The position numbers and the translations under genes were made by a program. Below are positions 45,411 through 54,146 of a DNA stretch of 64,000 bases, in pieces. Under the pieces are notes generated by a model. That model saw only the letters and a list, made by a program, of their open reading frames with translations, had not been told where the DNA came from and searched no databases. Source of the DNA: Vampirovibrionales bacterium (GTDB lineage: Bacteria; Cyanobacteriota; Vampirovibrionia; Vampirovibrionales; Vampirovibrionaceae). The DNA is taken from NCBI GenBank assembly GCA_016712355.1, contig JADJRF010000005.1, positions 2,108,001-2,172,000 of the forward strand. The letters run 5' to 3'. Numbering within the stretch: the first letter of the stretch is position 1; each line of letters begins with the position of its first letter.

Positions 45411-48400
45411 ATGACGCCTTTTTCGATTTTGGGGCGCGTAACGCCGCCCTTCTCTCCCGCGACGCCGAGAATCGTCTGTCGTGCGGCGATTGCGTTGAGC
45501 TTGCTGGGCCTGGCGCTTGCGGACGCGCCGCGCGCTTTTTCGCAGGCCCCCGCGCTGCAGGATCGTCTGACCCGAACGCAAACAGCGCCTGAGCCTGTAG
45601 TTCAGAGCCCGTCTCAGGTGCTGTTACCGATTCTGGTTGAAGAAATGGATCTGCTCGTGCGCCCGTCGCTCACAGATGACTGCGACTGGCTGGGCCGAAT
45701 TCCCAGCGATGCGCGTCAACAGGCGTCGATCGACGCCGACGCCTCGCCGTGCGCCGCCCGCGTGCTCCTGCGCGTCGTGGCGCCTCGGAATCCCTTGCAT
45801 GCTTTTCCGCTGGAGGCGCAAGACGTTGCCTATCGCGAGCCCTCGGCTTTAATCGACTCCGACGATCCGCGCCTGATAACCCTTGCGCGTTCGCTGACCG
45901 CGCATACGCCTTACGCTTATGCTGCCGCCCAGGCGATTCACCAGTGGGTCGCCGCGCATATTCAGACCGCGCCGGCCGGCCTGTCTGTCAAGCAGGCCAG
46001 CGCCACGCTTCAAACCGCAAAGGGCTCCGCGCTTGAAAAATCCCTGTTGATGGCCGCCTTGTGTCGCGCCGTTGGCATTCCCGCGCGTATTGCCGCCGGG
46101 GCAACGTATCGCCCGCTTGGAGAAGGCAGCGGCGCACTGACCGCAGACGCTTCCGGCTTTGCCTATCACGTCTGGGCGGAAGCGTTTGTCAGCGAGTGGA
46201 CGGGCTTTGATCCCATGCGCGCGCAAATCCGCCTGGACGCCTCGCACCTGAAACTGGCCGATAGCGCGTATGCGCTTTTCCCACATGAAGAATCCCCTTT
46301 TACCGAAAGCGTTTTGAATCGCTTGCCGGGGCTTCGCTTTGAAGTGACGCGGGCGCAGGCTCCCGGCGCGGCGGTGGTGAGCCTGAGCGGCCGGGCGCAG
46401 ACTCAGGCGCGCGCCATTCCCTCAATCGATCTGACGCAGATCGATCTTCAGCGTCTTACGCGTCAGCAGATTCCCGTCTATGAAGCCACGCCCGATCCGC
46501 ATCGCATCGCCCCGAAAGAGCCAGAAGGCCGCGTGACCCGCGCGCTGGACGCCCTGGCTAAAGGCGACGGCGACGCGGCGCGTCAAAGTCTGACGGCGGC
46601 CGTTCATGACGCGTCCGCTCCATTGGCCGCCTATCGTTTGTCGCAAACGTTGGCGACGCTGGGCTTTTATTCGCTGGCGCAACAGGCGGTGCGAAGCGCC
46701 GCTCAGGGCGATCCTTCCCTTGCCATGCTCTTCGCTCAACGCATCCGCGCCGATTTCCCGACGGAGCCGCTGGGCGCGTCTGACGAAACAGCTTATGCCA
46801 TTGCCCTCAGTCGTATCAGCGGCGATGCCCCATCCTCATCCGCTTCTTCTGAGGCCCTTCTAACCCGCGACGCCATTGCGACACTGGATGCATTAATGCG
46901 CCGCCATCCCGGTTTCGATTCGCCGTTACTGGCCTTGGGACGCCTTGCCTTGACGCAGGCCCAGCCGGAAATGGCGCTTGAGCGTTTTCAGCGCTACGTC
47001 TCCCTGAAGCCGGACGATCCGCGCGGCTGGGCGGGACTTGCTCAGGCGTCGTTAAGTCAAAAGCGCTATCGAGAGGCGTCGCTGCGTTTTGCCAAAGCCG
47101 CGACGCTGGCCCGTCGTTCAGAGACGGACTTCCTGACTCGTCTGACACCTGAACTGGACACGGCGCGGCAAATCGCGCAAGCCCGCGATCGCCTGGCCCG
47201 TGCGCCCAAAGATGCCGATGCCTGGATTGCGCTGGGCCAGGCCCTGTTGCGTCAGGGGCAGGTAGAGGAAGCGCGCACGTCGTTCGGCAATGCGCAGGTA
47301 TTTCAGCCCGCCTCTGCGCGCGCCCGACTCTATTATGCGATGACGCATGCCGCCGACGGACACTGGCAGGCGCTGGCGCCGCTGATTTCACATGTGACGC
47401 CCTCAGCGTTCGCGAGTGGTCTCGATCGCGCCAACGCGTACGCTCTGTTGGCCTTATGGCAGACGCGGCAGGGACGCTTCGATGCGGCGGTCTCCTCGTT
47501 GCAAGCCGCCGTCGCCGCCGATCCCGGCGATTCGCGCCGCGCGATAGACTTGGCTAAAGGCTTCGACCGCGTTGGCAAGCCCACTCAGGCCATCACGGCG
47601 TTGCGTCAGGGCTTGGATCGCGCTGTCGGCGCGGGAAACGATCCGCTGCAACGCCAGATTCTACGTCTTATTCTGGCCGAACGCCTGTTGACGCGCGCGC
47701 CCGCACAAGCCCAAACGCTGGCCGAGGCGGCGCTTCAGGCCGACCCGATGAATCCTGAGCCCTATCGCCTGCTGGCGACGCTGGCTTTGGATCTTCCCAA
47801 TGATACCGGTCTGGAGGAGGCTCAACGCCGCCTGAATCAGGCGCTGGCGCTGGACCCTGACAATGCAGCCGCGCTGGCCCAGCAGGGACGCGCCTCCGAG
47901 CGCCAGGGGCGTACGGAATCCGCTATCGCGTATTATCAGCGCGCCTTGGCGGCGGATAACGCCTTGTTGCTGCCTGCCCAGCGCCTGAACGTCTGGATCG
48001 ATCGCTTGCAGCTCCCGATCGAAAAACCTGCGATCGCCCAACCCATGTCTCCAGGAGAATACGCTTGGTTGGTGCGGATTCTGGCGCTGGATCACGACTT
48101 CGAGTTACGCCAACTAAGGACGATGACGCGTTTAAACGCCGTACTGTCTAACCCTGCGGAGCTTTCGGTTCGCAATCTGGCCCAACGCCGCGCGACCTTG
48201 CCGATTTTACACGATTACGCTCGCGAACTTCAGGCCTTTCAGGCCTCGCTGAACGCCACTGCGCCGCCGGCCCGCTTATCAGCACTGCGGCAGATTCTTC
48301 AGCAGCTTGCCGAGCTGGAGGGATACCGGCTCCGCTGGTACGAAACCATCTTACCGCGCTTTTTCCGCGATGAAGAGTTGGTCGCGATCCACCAGAAATC

Positions 48401-48707
48401 GGCCATTCTGAGTCAGGAAACGCTGCGATGGGGCCGCGCTTACAATAGCGAGATCAACGCCCTGTTTGCGTCTTTGCCAAGCGGCCAGCTCGAATCCGCT
48501 CTCAGCGAGACGTCATGGGATTCGCACGAAACCACCCTCGCTCAGATAAGTGCGATTCAGGCCGAATTGGCCTCTAAAATGACTAAAAGCTCGCCTGTGG
48601 ATGGCGCCGCGACCAGCAACGCCGCCGAGTCCGTCACCAGCCAGAAGCCCGACGATAACGCGCCGCAGAAGCCCCTTCCGGCGAGTGCGCCGTCTGTAAA
48701 GCCGTAA
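45411..48707 (+). CDS. Exported transglutaminase-like / TPR protein with catalytic Cys replaced
   Basis: 1098 aa. A signal-type segment (about 22-46, ends AFSQA) is followed by a transglutaminase-like domain (about 130-300). The core aligns with GxC...LxRAxGIPAR, but the Cys position is Ala207 (KGSALEKS); His253 in YHVWAEAF and Asp267 in GFDPM remain. Residues about 375-900 are TPR-like Ala/Leu-rich helical repeats (for example RGWAGLAQASLSQKRYREASLRF). The C-terminal 200 residues are helical with a Pro/Ala tail. A TACAAT box ends six bases before the ATG and there is no ribosome site, hinting at a leaderless transcript. Probably a periplasmic scaffold rather than an enzyme (inference). Confidence 0.78.
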   Translation: MTPFSILGRVTPPFSPATPRIVCRAAIALSLLGLALADAPRAFSQAPALQDRLTRTQTAPEPVVQSPSQVLLPILVEEMDLLVRPSLTDDCDWLGRIPSDARQQASIDADASPCAARVLLRVVAPRNPLHAFPLEAQDVAYREPSALIDSDDPRLITLARSLTAHTPYAYAAAQAIHQWVAAHIQTAPAGLSVKQASATLQTAKGSALEKSLLMAALCRAVGIPARIAAGATYRPLGEGSGALTADASGFAYHVWAEAFVSEWTGFDPMRAQIRLDASHLKLADSAYALFPHEESPFTESVLNRLPGLRFEVTRAQAPGAAVVSLSGRAQTQARAIPSIDLTQIDLQRLTRQQIPVYEATPDPHRIAPKEPEGRVTRALDALAKGDGDAARQSLTAAVHDASAPLAAYRLSQTLATLGFYSLAQQAVRSAAQGDPSLAMLFAQRIRADFPTEPLGASDETAYAIALSRISGDAPSSSASSEALLTRDAIATLDALMRRHPGFDSPLLALGRLALTQAQPEMALERFQRYVSLKPDDPRGWAGLAQASLSQKRYREASLRFAKAATLARRSETDFLTRLTPELDTARQIAQARDRLARAPKDADAWIALGQALLRQGQVEEARTSFGNAQVFQPASARARLYYAMTHAADGHWQALAPLISHVTPSAFASGLDRANAYALLALWQTRQGRFDAAVSSLQAAVAADPGDSRRAIDLAKGFDRVGKPTQAITALRQGLDRAVGAGNDPLQRQILRLILAERLLTRAPAQAQTLAEAALQADPMNPEPYRLLATLALDLPNDTGLEEAQRRLNQALALDPDNAAALAQQGRASERQGRTESAIAYYQRALAADNALLLPAQRLNVWIDRLQLPIEKPAIAQPMSPGEYAWLVRILALDHDFELRQLRTMTRLNAVLSNPAELSVRNLAQRRATLPILHDYARELQAFQASLNATAPPARLSALRQILQQLAELEGYRLRWYETILPRFFRDEELVAIHQKSAILSQETLRWGRAYNSEINALFASLPSGQLESALSETSWDSHETTLAQISAIQAELASKMTKSSPVDGAATSNAAESVTSQKPDDNAPQKPLPASAPSVKP

Positions 48708-48736
48708 CGGTTTGGCTGGAAGCGATAGCGTTTTCG

Positions 48737-49051
48737 CTAGTTCTGACGTTCTCGCAGCCGTTGACGCAGCGCATCGACTGAGTGGCGCATGGCTTGGACC
48801 GACTCTCCCGGCGCATCAACCGGCAGGCTGACGGCCATCAGTTCAATCAGGCGCGCGACGTCGTTGTAGCTGAGCATGCCGTCGTTGTTGACGTCCAGCA
48901 ATTCGCGCTGTTCGTGCGTCAGGGCCAGATACAAATCGGGATTGGCAAGCAGTTGCCGTAACAGCGTCAGATCGTTAAGGTCCAGACGTCCGTCGTTGTT
49001 GACGTCACCGGCTTGAGCGCGCGTTTGCGGCAGACCGTTGGAATGCTCCAT
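48737..49051 (-). CDS. Dockerin-like double EF-hand protein
   Basis: 104 aa. Two calcium-loop motifs DVNNDGRLDLNDLTLL and DVNNDGMLSYNDVARL, 36 residues apart, as in type I dockerins and EF-hand pairs. No signal peptide. Dockerins bind cohesins outside the cell, but none is in the window, so an intracellular calcium-binding role is equally possible. ATG at 49051 has AGGAGA eight bases upstream. The start lies inside the end of the next gene upstream on the same strand. Confidence 0.8.
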   Translation of the reverse strand: MEHSNGLPQTRAQAGDVNNDGRLDLNDLTLLRQLLANPDLYLALTHEQRELLDVNNDGMLSYNDVARLIELMAVSLPVDAPGESVQAMRHSVDALRQRLRERQN

Positions 49052-49457
49052 GAGCGGGATTCTCCTGATAGCGCTTGATAAATCCGTAATCTGAAAACGT
49101 GGGGGCGTTTCTGAAAAACACACTGGTTTGATTGGCTTCGGCGGGCGCAAACGTATTGCGGGCCAATTGGGTCATGCCGATCGGGCGATCGTCATCTTCA
49201 AAGACCATCTCTTCGAGGGCGCTTTTGAGTCGCTCCCACAGGCCGCTCTTGGGGCGGGCCTCTTCCAGAAACGGCCAGTCAATCGCCGACTCTGCGGCAG
49301 CGGAAACAGTTTTGGCGGTGGATACAAATGGCGTGCGACGGCTCGTCATAAACGGCGCTAAGCTCCTCGTTTCCCGACCCTCTGGCGACCCGCCGGGCAA
49401 AGCCGCCTGAAGGTCGCGCCACGACTGAATGCGTCGTGGTATTGTCATCGTACTCAT
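49005..49457 (-). CDS. Unknown protein, coupled to the EF-hand gene
   Basis: 150 aa from ATG 49457. Not recognised; polar and probably partly disordered, with an acidic patch LEEMVFEDDDRPIGMTQLA near the middle. Its 3' end overlaps the EF-hand gene start by 47 nt in another frame, so the two are likely translated together. A second in-frame ATG lies nine bases downstream. Confidence 0.6.
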   Translation of the reverse strand: MSTMTIPRRIQSWRDLQAALPGGSPEGRETRSLAPFMTSRRTPFVSTAKTVSAAAESAIDWPFLEEARPKSGLWERLKSALEEMVFEDDDRPIGMTQLARNTFAPAEANQTSVFFRNAPTFSDYGFIKRYQENPAHGAFQRSAANARSSR

Positions 49458-49542
49458 CTTAATGGGAAACGCAACGAAACGCGCCGCCAAACGGGGTGTT
49501 TGGCCCTAAAAATCGTCCGCCTGACCGAGGAAACCCATCGCG

Positions 49543-50046
49543 ATGCCTGCCGCCTCTGATTTACAAATCTGGTCGCGATGGATGGATCGTTGTCTGGAAG
49601 TCGCCCGCGAGGCGCTGCCCGACGATGTGCCCGTGGGTGCGGCGCTGCTGGCTCCCGAGGGCAAGGGCTGGCGGCTCATTGCCCAGGCCGCCAATCGGCG
49701 CGAGCGCGACCAGAACCCCATCGCCCACGCCGAGATGCTGGTCTTAATCGAAGGCGCCCGGCGGCTAAACGCCTGGCGTCTGAGCGGTTGCGCGCTCATT
49801 GTGACGCTGGAGCCTTGCGCCATGTGCGCCGCCGCCATTGCGCAAGCCCGCGTGTCCCGCGTCGTCTTTGGCGCCGATGATCCGCTGGCTGGCGCGTGCG
49901 GCTCGCGCTACCGTCTGCTGGGGCAGGGGTCGGACGCCGCTGACGTGGATGTGATGGGCGGGGTCCGCGCCGAAGCCTGTCGGGCGGCGCTGCATGACTT
50001 TTTCAGTCAGGCGCGGGCGTTAAAGCCGCCCAAAAGATCTCCTTGA
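49543..50046 (+). CDS. tadA: tRNA-specific adenosine deaminase
   Basis: Zinc deaminase that makes inosine at the wobble position of tRNA-Arg(ACG). 167 aa. Zinc site: His62 and catalytic Glu64 in AHAEM, Cys92 and Cys95 in EPCAMC. VVFGADDPLAGACGS follows, typical of TadA. ATG at 49543 has GAGGAAA upstream. A general guanine/cytosine deaminase is unlikely given the length and C-terminal region. Confidence 0.9.
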   Translation: MPAASDLQIWSRWMDRCLEVAREALPDDVPVGAALLAPEGKGWRLIAQAANRRERDQNPIAHAEMLVLIEGARRLNAWRLSGCALIVTLEPCAMCAAAIAQARVSRVVFGADDPLAGACGSRYRLLGQGSDAADVDVMGGVRAEACRAALHDFFSQARALKPPKRSP

Positions 50047-50102
50047 AAACCCTCGCCCTTTGCGGCATTCTGAATGCAGTCGCTGGTTCAGCGCGCCGTT
50101 AT

Positions 50103-50179
<77 letters not shown>

Positions 50180-50212
50180 TTTCGCTCTTTTCATTCTTGC
50201 TCTATTCATCTC

Positions 50213-50245
50213 AAAGGCCCGGGCTCGTTCGCAATCCGGGCCTTT
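50213..50245 (+). terminator. Hairpin after tRNA-fMet
   Basis: Perfect 10-bp inverted repeat AAAGGCCCGG (50213-50222) / CCGGGCCTTT (50236-50245), 34 nt after the tRNA. Only a short T run follows, so efficiency is uncertain. It could act in both directions. Confidence 0.55.
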
Positions 50246-50543
50246 GGCTGTGAGTGGGGTTCTGAGTCTTGTCCAGTTGCTCTTGCATCAGCGCTTTGTA
50301 CTGCATGAGAGCGGATTATTACCGTCGATTGTGGACGTCTGGAGCGCTTGGGCCAGTTTGTCTGATGGCCCGGCGTGGCATCGCGATGGCTTTTCGGGAT
50401 GTACGAGACTAATGCGCTCGGAACAAACTACTACAGCCGAAGTTTTTGTCGTGTATAAATGAGTAGAGTCTGTCCAGATAAAAAACTGTGCCGTCGCCCA
50501 AAACCAGGCGCTTCCCTCCCCCACAGCCAACGGAATACGCCCG
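50246..50543. other. 298-nt leader region without a recognised gene
   Basis: Lies between the tRNA hairpin and the HAD gene. Short frames here have no ribosome sites or family features. Confidence 0.5.
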
Positions 50544-51533
50544 ATGCTCACCGCTTCCGCCACGCGTTTTGGCCGCTTTACCGACTGGGATGCCAAACAA
50601 TCGTCTCTGCAAGCCCCGCTCGTCGCGTCGTTCGACTATGACGGCACGCTGCAACCCGAGGTTTTACAGGTAAGTCGGGTCGTGGAAGGCCACCCGAAAA
50701 AGATCGCCGTGATCGTGAATACAGGCAGAGAGCTGCACTGCGTGAAAGAAATCCTGCCGGAGCTTGGCCAGATGGGACGCCTGAATGCGCTGTTCACCTC
50801 TGAAGGCTCCCAATGCTACCTGAATACCCGGAATCTCCCGACCCGTGAGTGGATTTCCTCTTTGACGCCAGAACAGGCCGATCCTGACTGGGAGCAAGTC
50901 ATCCGCGATCGTACGAAATGGGATGAAGCCCTTGCGACGCGCGCGCTTCGCAGTCGTCTCAATGAATTAACGTCGTCTCAATTGGCAATCGGCGAATATA
51001 ATCAAGCGTTGTCGTATCGCGATCCTCTCTCAGGCAAGTCGTATCCATTGAGCGTGCTGCCGATCCGGCAGACGCCGGGTTTTGTCTTGAGGTCGGCTGA
51101 GAGCGACGCCTCTCCTGCTCTCTTGCAAGCAATGCAGCGTATGGGAAAAACGATTGTAGAATCCCTTGCAAAAACGTTACGGGAAGAGGGGCCTCATGCG
51201 GCGTGGTCTGTAATGACGAACAGCCCCTGGGCCATCGTCTGTAAACTGGCGCCTGAGGGCGTCAATAAGGGGACGATCCTCGATTATTTTCTCAGGCGCC
51301 ACACGACTTCTCCCCAACGGGTGATTTCTGCAGGAGACAACCTCAACGATCTGCCTGCGCTTGAGCGCCCGCAATGGGAGAACACGCCTGCAACAGCGCT
51401 GGTCTGCGGGGCAAACCCGGATCTGCGACGCGCCCTCGAAGGGCAAGCCCACGTGGAATTCCTGTCCCGGACCAACGAAACGCTTGCCGAGGGGTTCCGG
51501 CGGGCGCTTGATATGCGCGAGACTCGGGCCTGA
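50544..51533 (+). CDS. HAD-superfamily phosphatase with N-terminal RFG motif
   Basis: 329 aa. RFG is at residues 8-10. Motif I SFDYDGTL (Asp31, Asp33), motif II VNTGRE (about 59-63), Lys in GVNKGTIL and motif IV GDNLNDLPAL are complete, so it should be an active phosphatase. The cap and motif spacing resemble sucrose- or trehalose-phosphatase-like HADs. Substrate unknown. Stands alone between the tRNA and accD. Confidence 0.8.
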   Translation: MLTASATRFGRFTDWDAKQSSLQAPLVASFDYDGTLQPEVLQVSRVVEGHPKKIAVIVNTGRELHCVKEILPELGQMGRLNALFTSEGSQCYLNTRNLPTREWISSLTPEQADPDWEQVIRDRTKWDEALATRALRSRLNELTSSQLAIGEYNQALSYRDPLSGKSYPLSVLPIRQTPGFVLRSAESDASPALLQAMQRMGKTIVESLAKTLREEGPHAAWSVMTNSPWAIVCKLAPEGVNKGTILDYFLRRHTTSPQRVISAGDNLNDLPALERPQWENTPATALVCGANPDLRRALEGQAHVEFLSRTNETLAEGFRRALDMRETRA

Positions 51534-51626
51534 TACGGGCCGTCGGCGCGCGGCGGGCATGCCTTCTCATGCCTTTGTTTTAAAGGTATAGTTAGAACCC
51601 CTTCGCCCCGACAGGAAAATCCCGCC

Positions 51627-52568
51627 ATGCCCCTGACCGACTGGTTCGCCGCCAAACGCAAGCAAGGTCGCCTTGACGCCAAGGCTGTCAATAGCAAATT
51701 GTCTGACGAAGAGCTGACCCGCCTCTGGGTCAACTGTTTTTCCTGCTCGGCCAGCATTCCGCGCAAGGAGTGGGTCGCCAACCGGATGGTCTGCCCGCAT
51801 TGCGACTATCACTTTCGCATTGGCGCGCGCGAGCGCATTGCTCAACTCACCGTCGGCGAAGGCGACTCGTTTGAGGAGATGGACGCCGATCTTCGGCCCG
51901 GCGATCCCCTTGGATTCGAGGACACCCGCGCCTATCGCGACCGCCAGAAAGAGGCTCAGACGCAATCCGAGCTGAATGACGCGGTGGTCACTGGCATGGC
52001 CGTCCTCGATGGCGAGCGAATGGCGATTGGCATTATGGATTTCGCCTATATGGGCGGCAGCATGGGCAGCGTCGTGGGCGAAAAGATTACCCGGCTGGCG
52101 GAAGCCGCGCTGCGCGAACGCGTGGGCATGATCGTCTTCTGCGCCTCCGGCGGGGCGCGCATGCAGGAAGGCACGTTCTCGCTGATGCAGATGGTGAAGA
52201 CCGGCGCCGCGCTGGCCCGTCTGCACGAATCCCGGCTTCTCTACGTCTCGATCCTGACGGAGCCGACTTTTGGCGGCGTGACGGCCAGTTTCGGCACGCT
52301 GGGCGATTTTGTCCTCGCCGAGAAGGATTCGCGCATCGGCTTTGCCGGTCGTCGCGTCATTGAGCAGACCATCCGCCAGAAGCTGCCTGCCGACTTCCAG
52401 ACGGCCGACTACCTGCTGAAGTTCGGCCAGGTGGATCAAGTCGTCTCCCGCGCCGAGATGCGCGACCTGCTGATTCGGCTGATTCGCCTGCACCGGGTCA
52501 GTCTGTCTCCTGATCTGGCGTGGGCCCGCGATACGGGCCGGCCGGTCGGGGTTTCGTCCGGCTTGTGA
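51627..52568 (+). CDS. accD: Acetyl-CoA carboxylase carboxyltransferase subunit beta
   Basis: Forms the carboxyltransferase of acetyl-CoA carboxylase with AccA, making malonyl-CoA for fatty acids. 313 aa. Zinc ribbon Cys37/Cys40 and Cys56/Cys59 (CFSC, CPHC). The crotonase-like core has MDFAYMGGSMGSVVGEKI, FCASGGARMQEG and GGVTASFGTLGD. ATG at 51627 has AGGAAAA upstream. accA follows after about 125 nt. Confidence 0.96.
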   Translation: MPLTDWFAAKRKQGRLDAKAVNSKLSDEELTRLWVNCFSCSASIPRKEWVANRMVCPHCDYHFRIGARERIAQLTVGEGDSFEEMDADLRPGDPLGFEDTRAYRDRQKEAQTQSELNDAVVTGMAVLDGERMAIGIMDFAYMGGSMGSVVGEKITRLAEAALRERVGMIVFCASGGARMQEGTFSLMQMVKTGAALARLHESRLLYVSILTEPTFGGVTASFGTLGDFVLAEKDSRIGFAGRRVIEQTIRQKLPADFQTADYLLKFGQVDQVVSRAEMRDLLIRLIRLHRVSLSPDLAWARDTGRPVGVSSGL

Positions 52569-52693
52569 GCGCGCCTTTTCCCCTGCTTTCTTTCTATATC
52601 GATATCTCTATATTTCTCTTTTCTTTTACTCTCTCTGTTTTCTGGTGTCACTCTTATATTTCACAATTCAGCCTATGAAAGGCCTTGCGTGAT

Positions 52694-53683
52694 ATGGCCC
52701 CTTCTCCTCCCCCCCTGCAACCCCTGGAATTTGAGCGCCCGCTGATGGCGATCGAAGATAAAATCGCTGAACTTCTCTCCAGCAGCGAGCAAATGGGCGT
52801 CGATTTTTCTGATGAAGTCGAGCGGCTGCGCCATCAGGCCCAGGAAGTCAAAATGCGGCTCTATAGCAATCTCACGCCGGTCAATCGCCTGCAAATCGCG
52901 CGGCATCCGCAACGGCCGAACTTTCTGGAGCTGGCGCGCAGGTTGTCTCCCGACGTCTGGATTGAAATGCGCGGCGACCGCGCCGGAAAAGACGACCGCG
53001 CCTGCCTCGGCGGCATTATCGAACTGTCTGGCCGCCCGGTAATGCTCCTGGGCGCGCAAAAAGGCCGCGGCATGAAAGAAAGCCTCGCCCATAACTTCGG
53101 CATGAGCAACCCGGAAGGCTATCGTAAGGCCCTTCGCCTGTTCCAGCATGCTGAGAAGTTCAATATGCCTGTGGTGACGCTCATTGACACCCCCGGCGCC
53201 TATCCCGGCATGGAAGGCGAACAGCGGGGCATTGGTCAGGCCATCGCCTTCAATATTCGCGAGATGGCGCGCCTGCGGACGCCAATCGTCTCCATCGTCA
53301 CCGGCGAGGCCAGCTCGGGCGGCGCGCTGGGCATGGGCGTGGCTAATCGCATCTATATGTTAGAGCATGCCCTCTACACGGTTATTTCTCCCGAAGGCTG
53401 CGCGTCGATTCTCTGGCGCAGCGCCGACTATGCCGCGCAAGCCGCCACCGCGCTGAAAATCTGCGCCCACGACCTTCAGGGCTTCGGTATTGTCGATGGC
53501 GTGATTCCCGAACCCTTGGGCGGCGCGCATCACAACCCGGATGCGATGGCTGAGCGCCTTGCCACCACCATTCAAGCCGCGCTCGAAGAGCTGGGCGCCA
53601 TGACGCCTGAGCAACTCATCGAGGATCGCTACCGCAAGTACCGCGCCATTGGGGCGTTTGAGTCGGCGGGCGGCGCGCTCTAA
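52694..53683 (+). CDS. accA: Acetyl-CoA carboxylase carboxyltransferase subunit alpha
   Basis: Alpha partner of AccD. 329 aa. LEFERPLMAIEDKIAEL at the N terminus, WIEMRGDRAGKDDRA, FGMSNPEGYRKALRLF, LIDTPGAYPGMEGEQRGIGQAI, TGEASSGGALGMGVANR and SPEGCASILWR are family hallmarks. ATG 52694 chosen over a TTG nine bases upstream, which would sit too close to the AAAGG box. Confidence 0.96.
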   Translation: MAPSPPPLQPLEFERPLMAIEDKIAELLSSSEQMGVDFSDEVERLRHQAQEVKMRLYSNLTPVNRLQIARHPQRPNFLELARRLSPDVWIEMRGDRAGKDDRACLGGIIELSGRPVMLLGAQKGRGMKESLAHNFGMSNPEGYRKALRLFQHAEKFNMPVVTLIDTPGAYPGMEGEQRGIGQAIAFNIREMARLRTPIVSIVTGEASSGGALGMGVANRIYMLEHALYTVISPEGCASILWRSADYAAQAATALKICAHDLQGFGIVDGVIPEPLGGAHHNPDAMAERLATTIQAALEELGAMTPEQLIEDRYRKYRAIGAFESAGGAL

Positions 53684-53702
53684 GGTTTCGGATTGTAACA
53701 AG

Positions 53703-53731
53703 TTGCCCGCCGGGGCCGCCTCCCCTAGCAT
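53703..53731 (+). promoter_or_regulatory. Possible promoter of the small gene at 53862
   Basis: TTGCCC (53703-53708), 17-nt spacer, TAGCAT (53726-53731). About 130 nt before the next start. Confidence 0.4.
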
Positions 53732-53861
53732 CAAACCGCCCTCTGCGCGATTAATATGAATATCCCCCTCGCGGCTGCCGCTGCTTCGGCAGGCGCAGGC
53801 GACTTCCCGATTTTCCCCATGCGTATTCGATATCTTTGGTGATGAGGTTATCAGCGTCGTG

Positions 53862-54137
53862 ATGTTTGATCAAACCCTGAGCGCGTTTCAGGTTGAATCC
53901 CTGCCTGAGTATGACGCCGTTAAGGCCCGTTTTCTGGATAGCTTTGAGCCGTATGCCAACGCCCTGCGACAATCTGCCGTCGAGGCCGCCTTGCTGGAAG
54001 AATTCGGTCCGCGCCCGCTGTGCGCCAATGCCGACTTCATTGCCCGCATTCAGGCGAGCCTTGGATGCAGCTTCGGCGGCGCCCAGCGCATCGGCCTGAT
54101 TGCGACCAATCGCGAGTATCTCGGCGGCAGCAATTAA
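53862..54137 (+). CDS. Small unknown protein
   Basis: 91 aa from ATG 53862. Not recognised. Mainly helical, contains FLDSFEPYANALRQ and ends QRIGLIATNREYLGGSN. Ribosome site is weak. It converges on the MCE gene with 9 nt between stops. Confidence 0.6.
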   Translation: MFDQTLSAFQVESLPEYDAVKARFLDSFEPYANALRQSAVEAALLEEFGPRPLCANADFIARIQASLGCSFGGAQRIGLIATNREYLGGSN

Positions 54138-54146
54138 GCTGGCGGC

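Noticed and set aside
49005..49457. Out-of-frame overlap with the EF-hand gene as evidence that one gene is false
   Set aside because: The EF-hand gene has its own ribosome site and clear motifs, and a 47-nt overlap is compatible with coupled translation, so both were kept.
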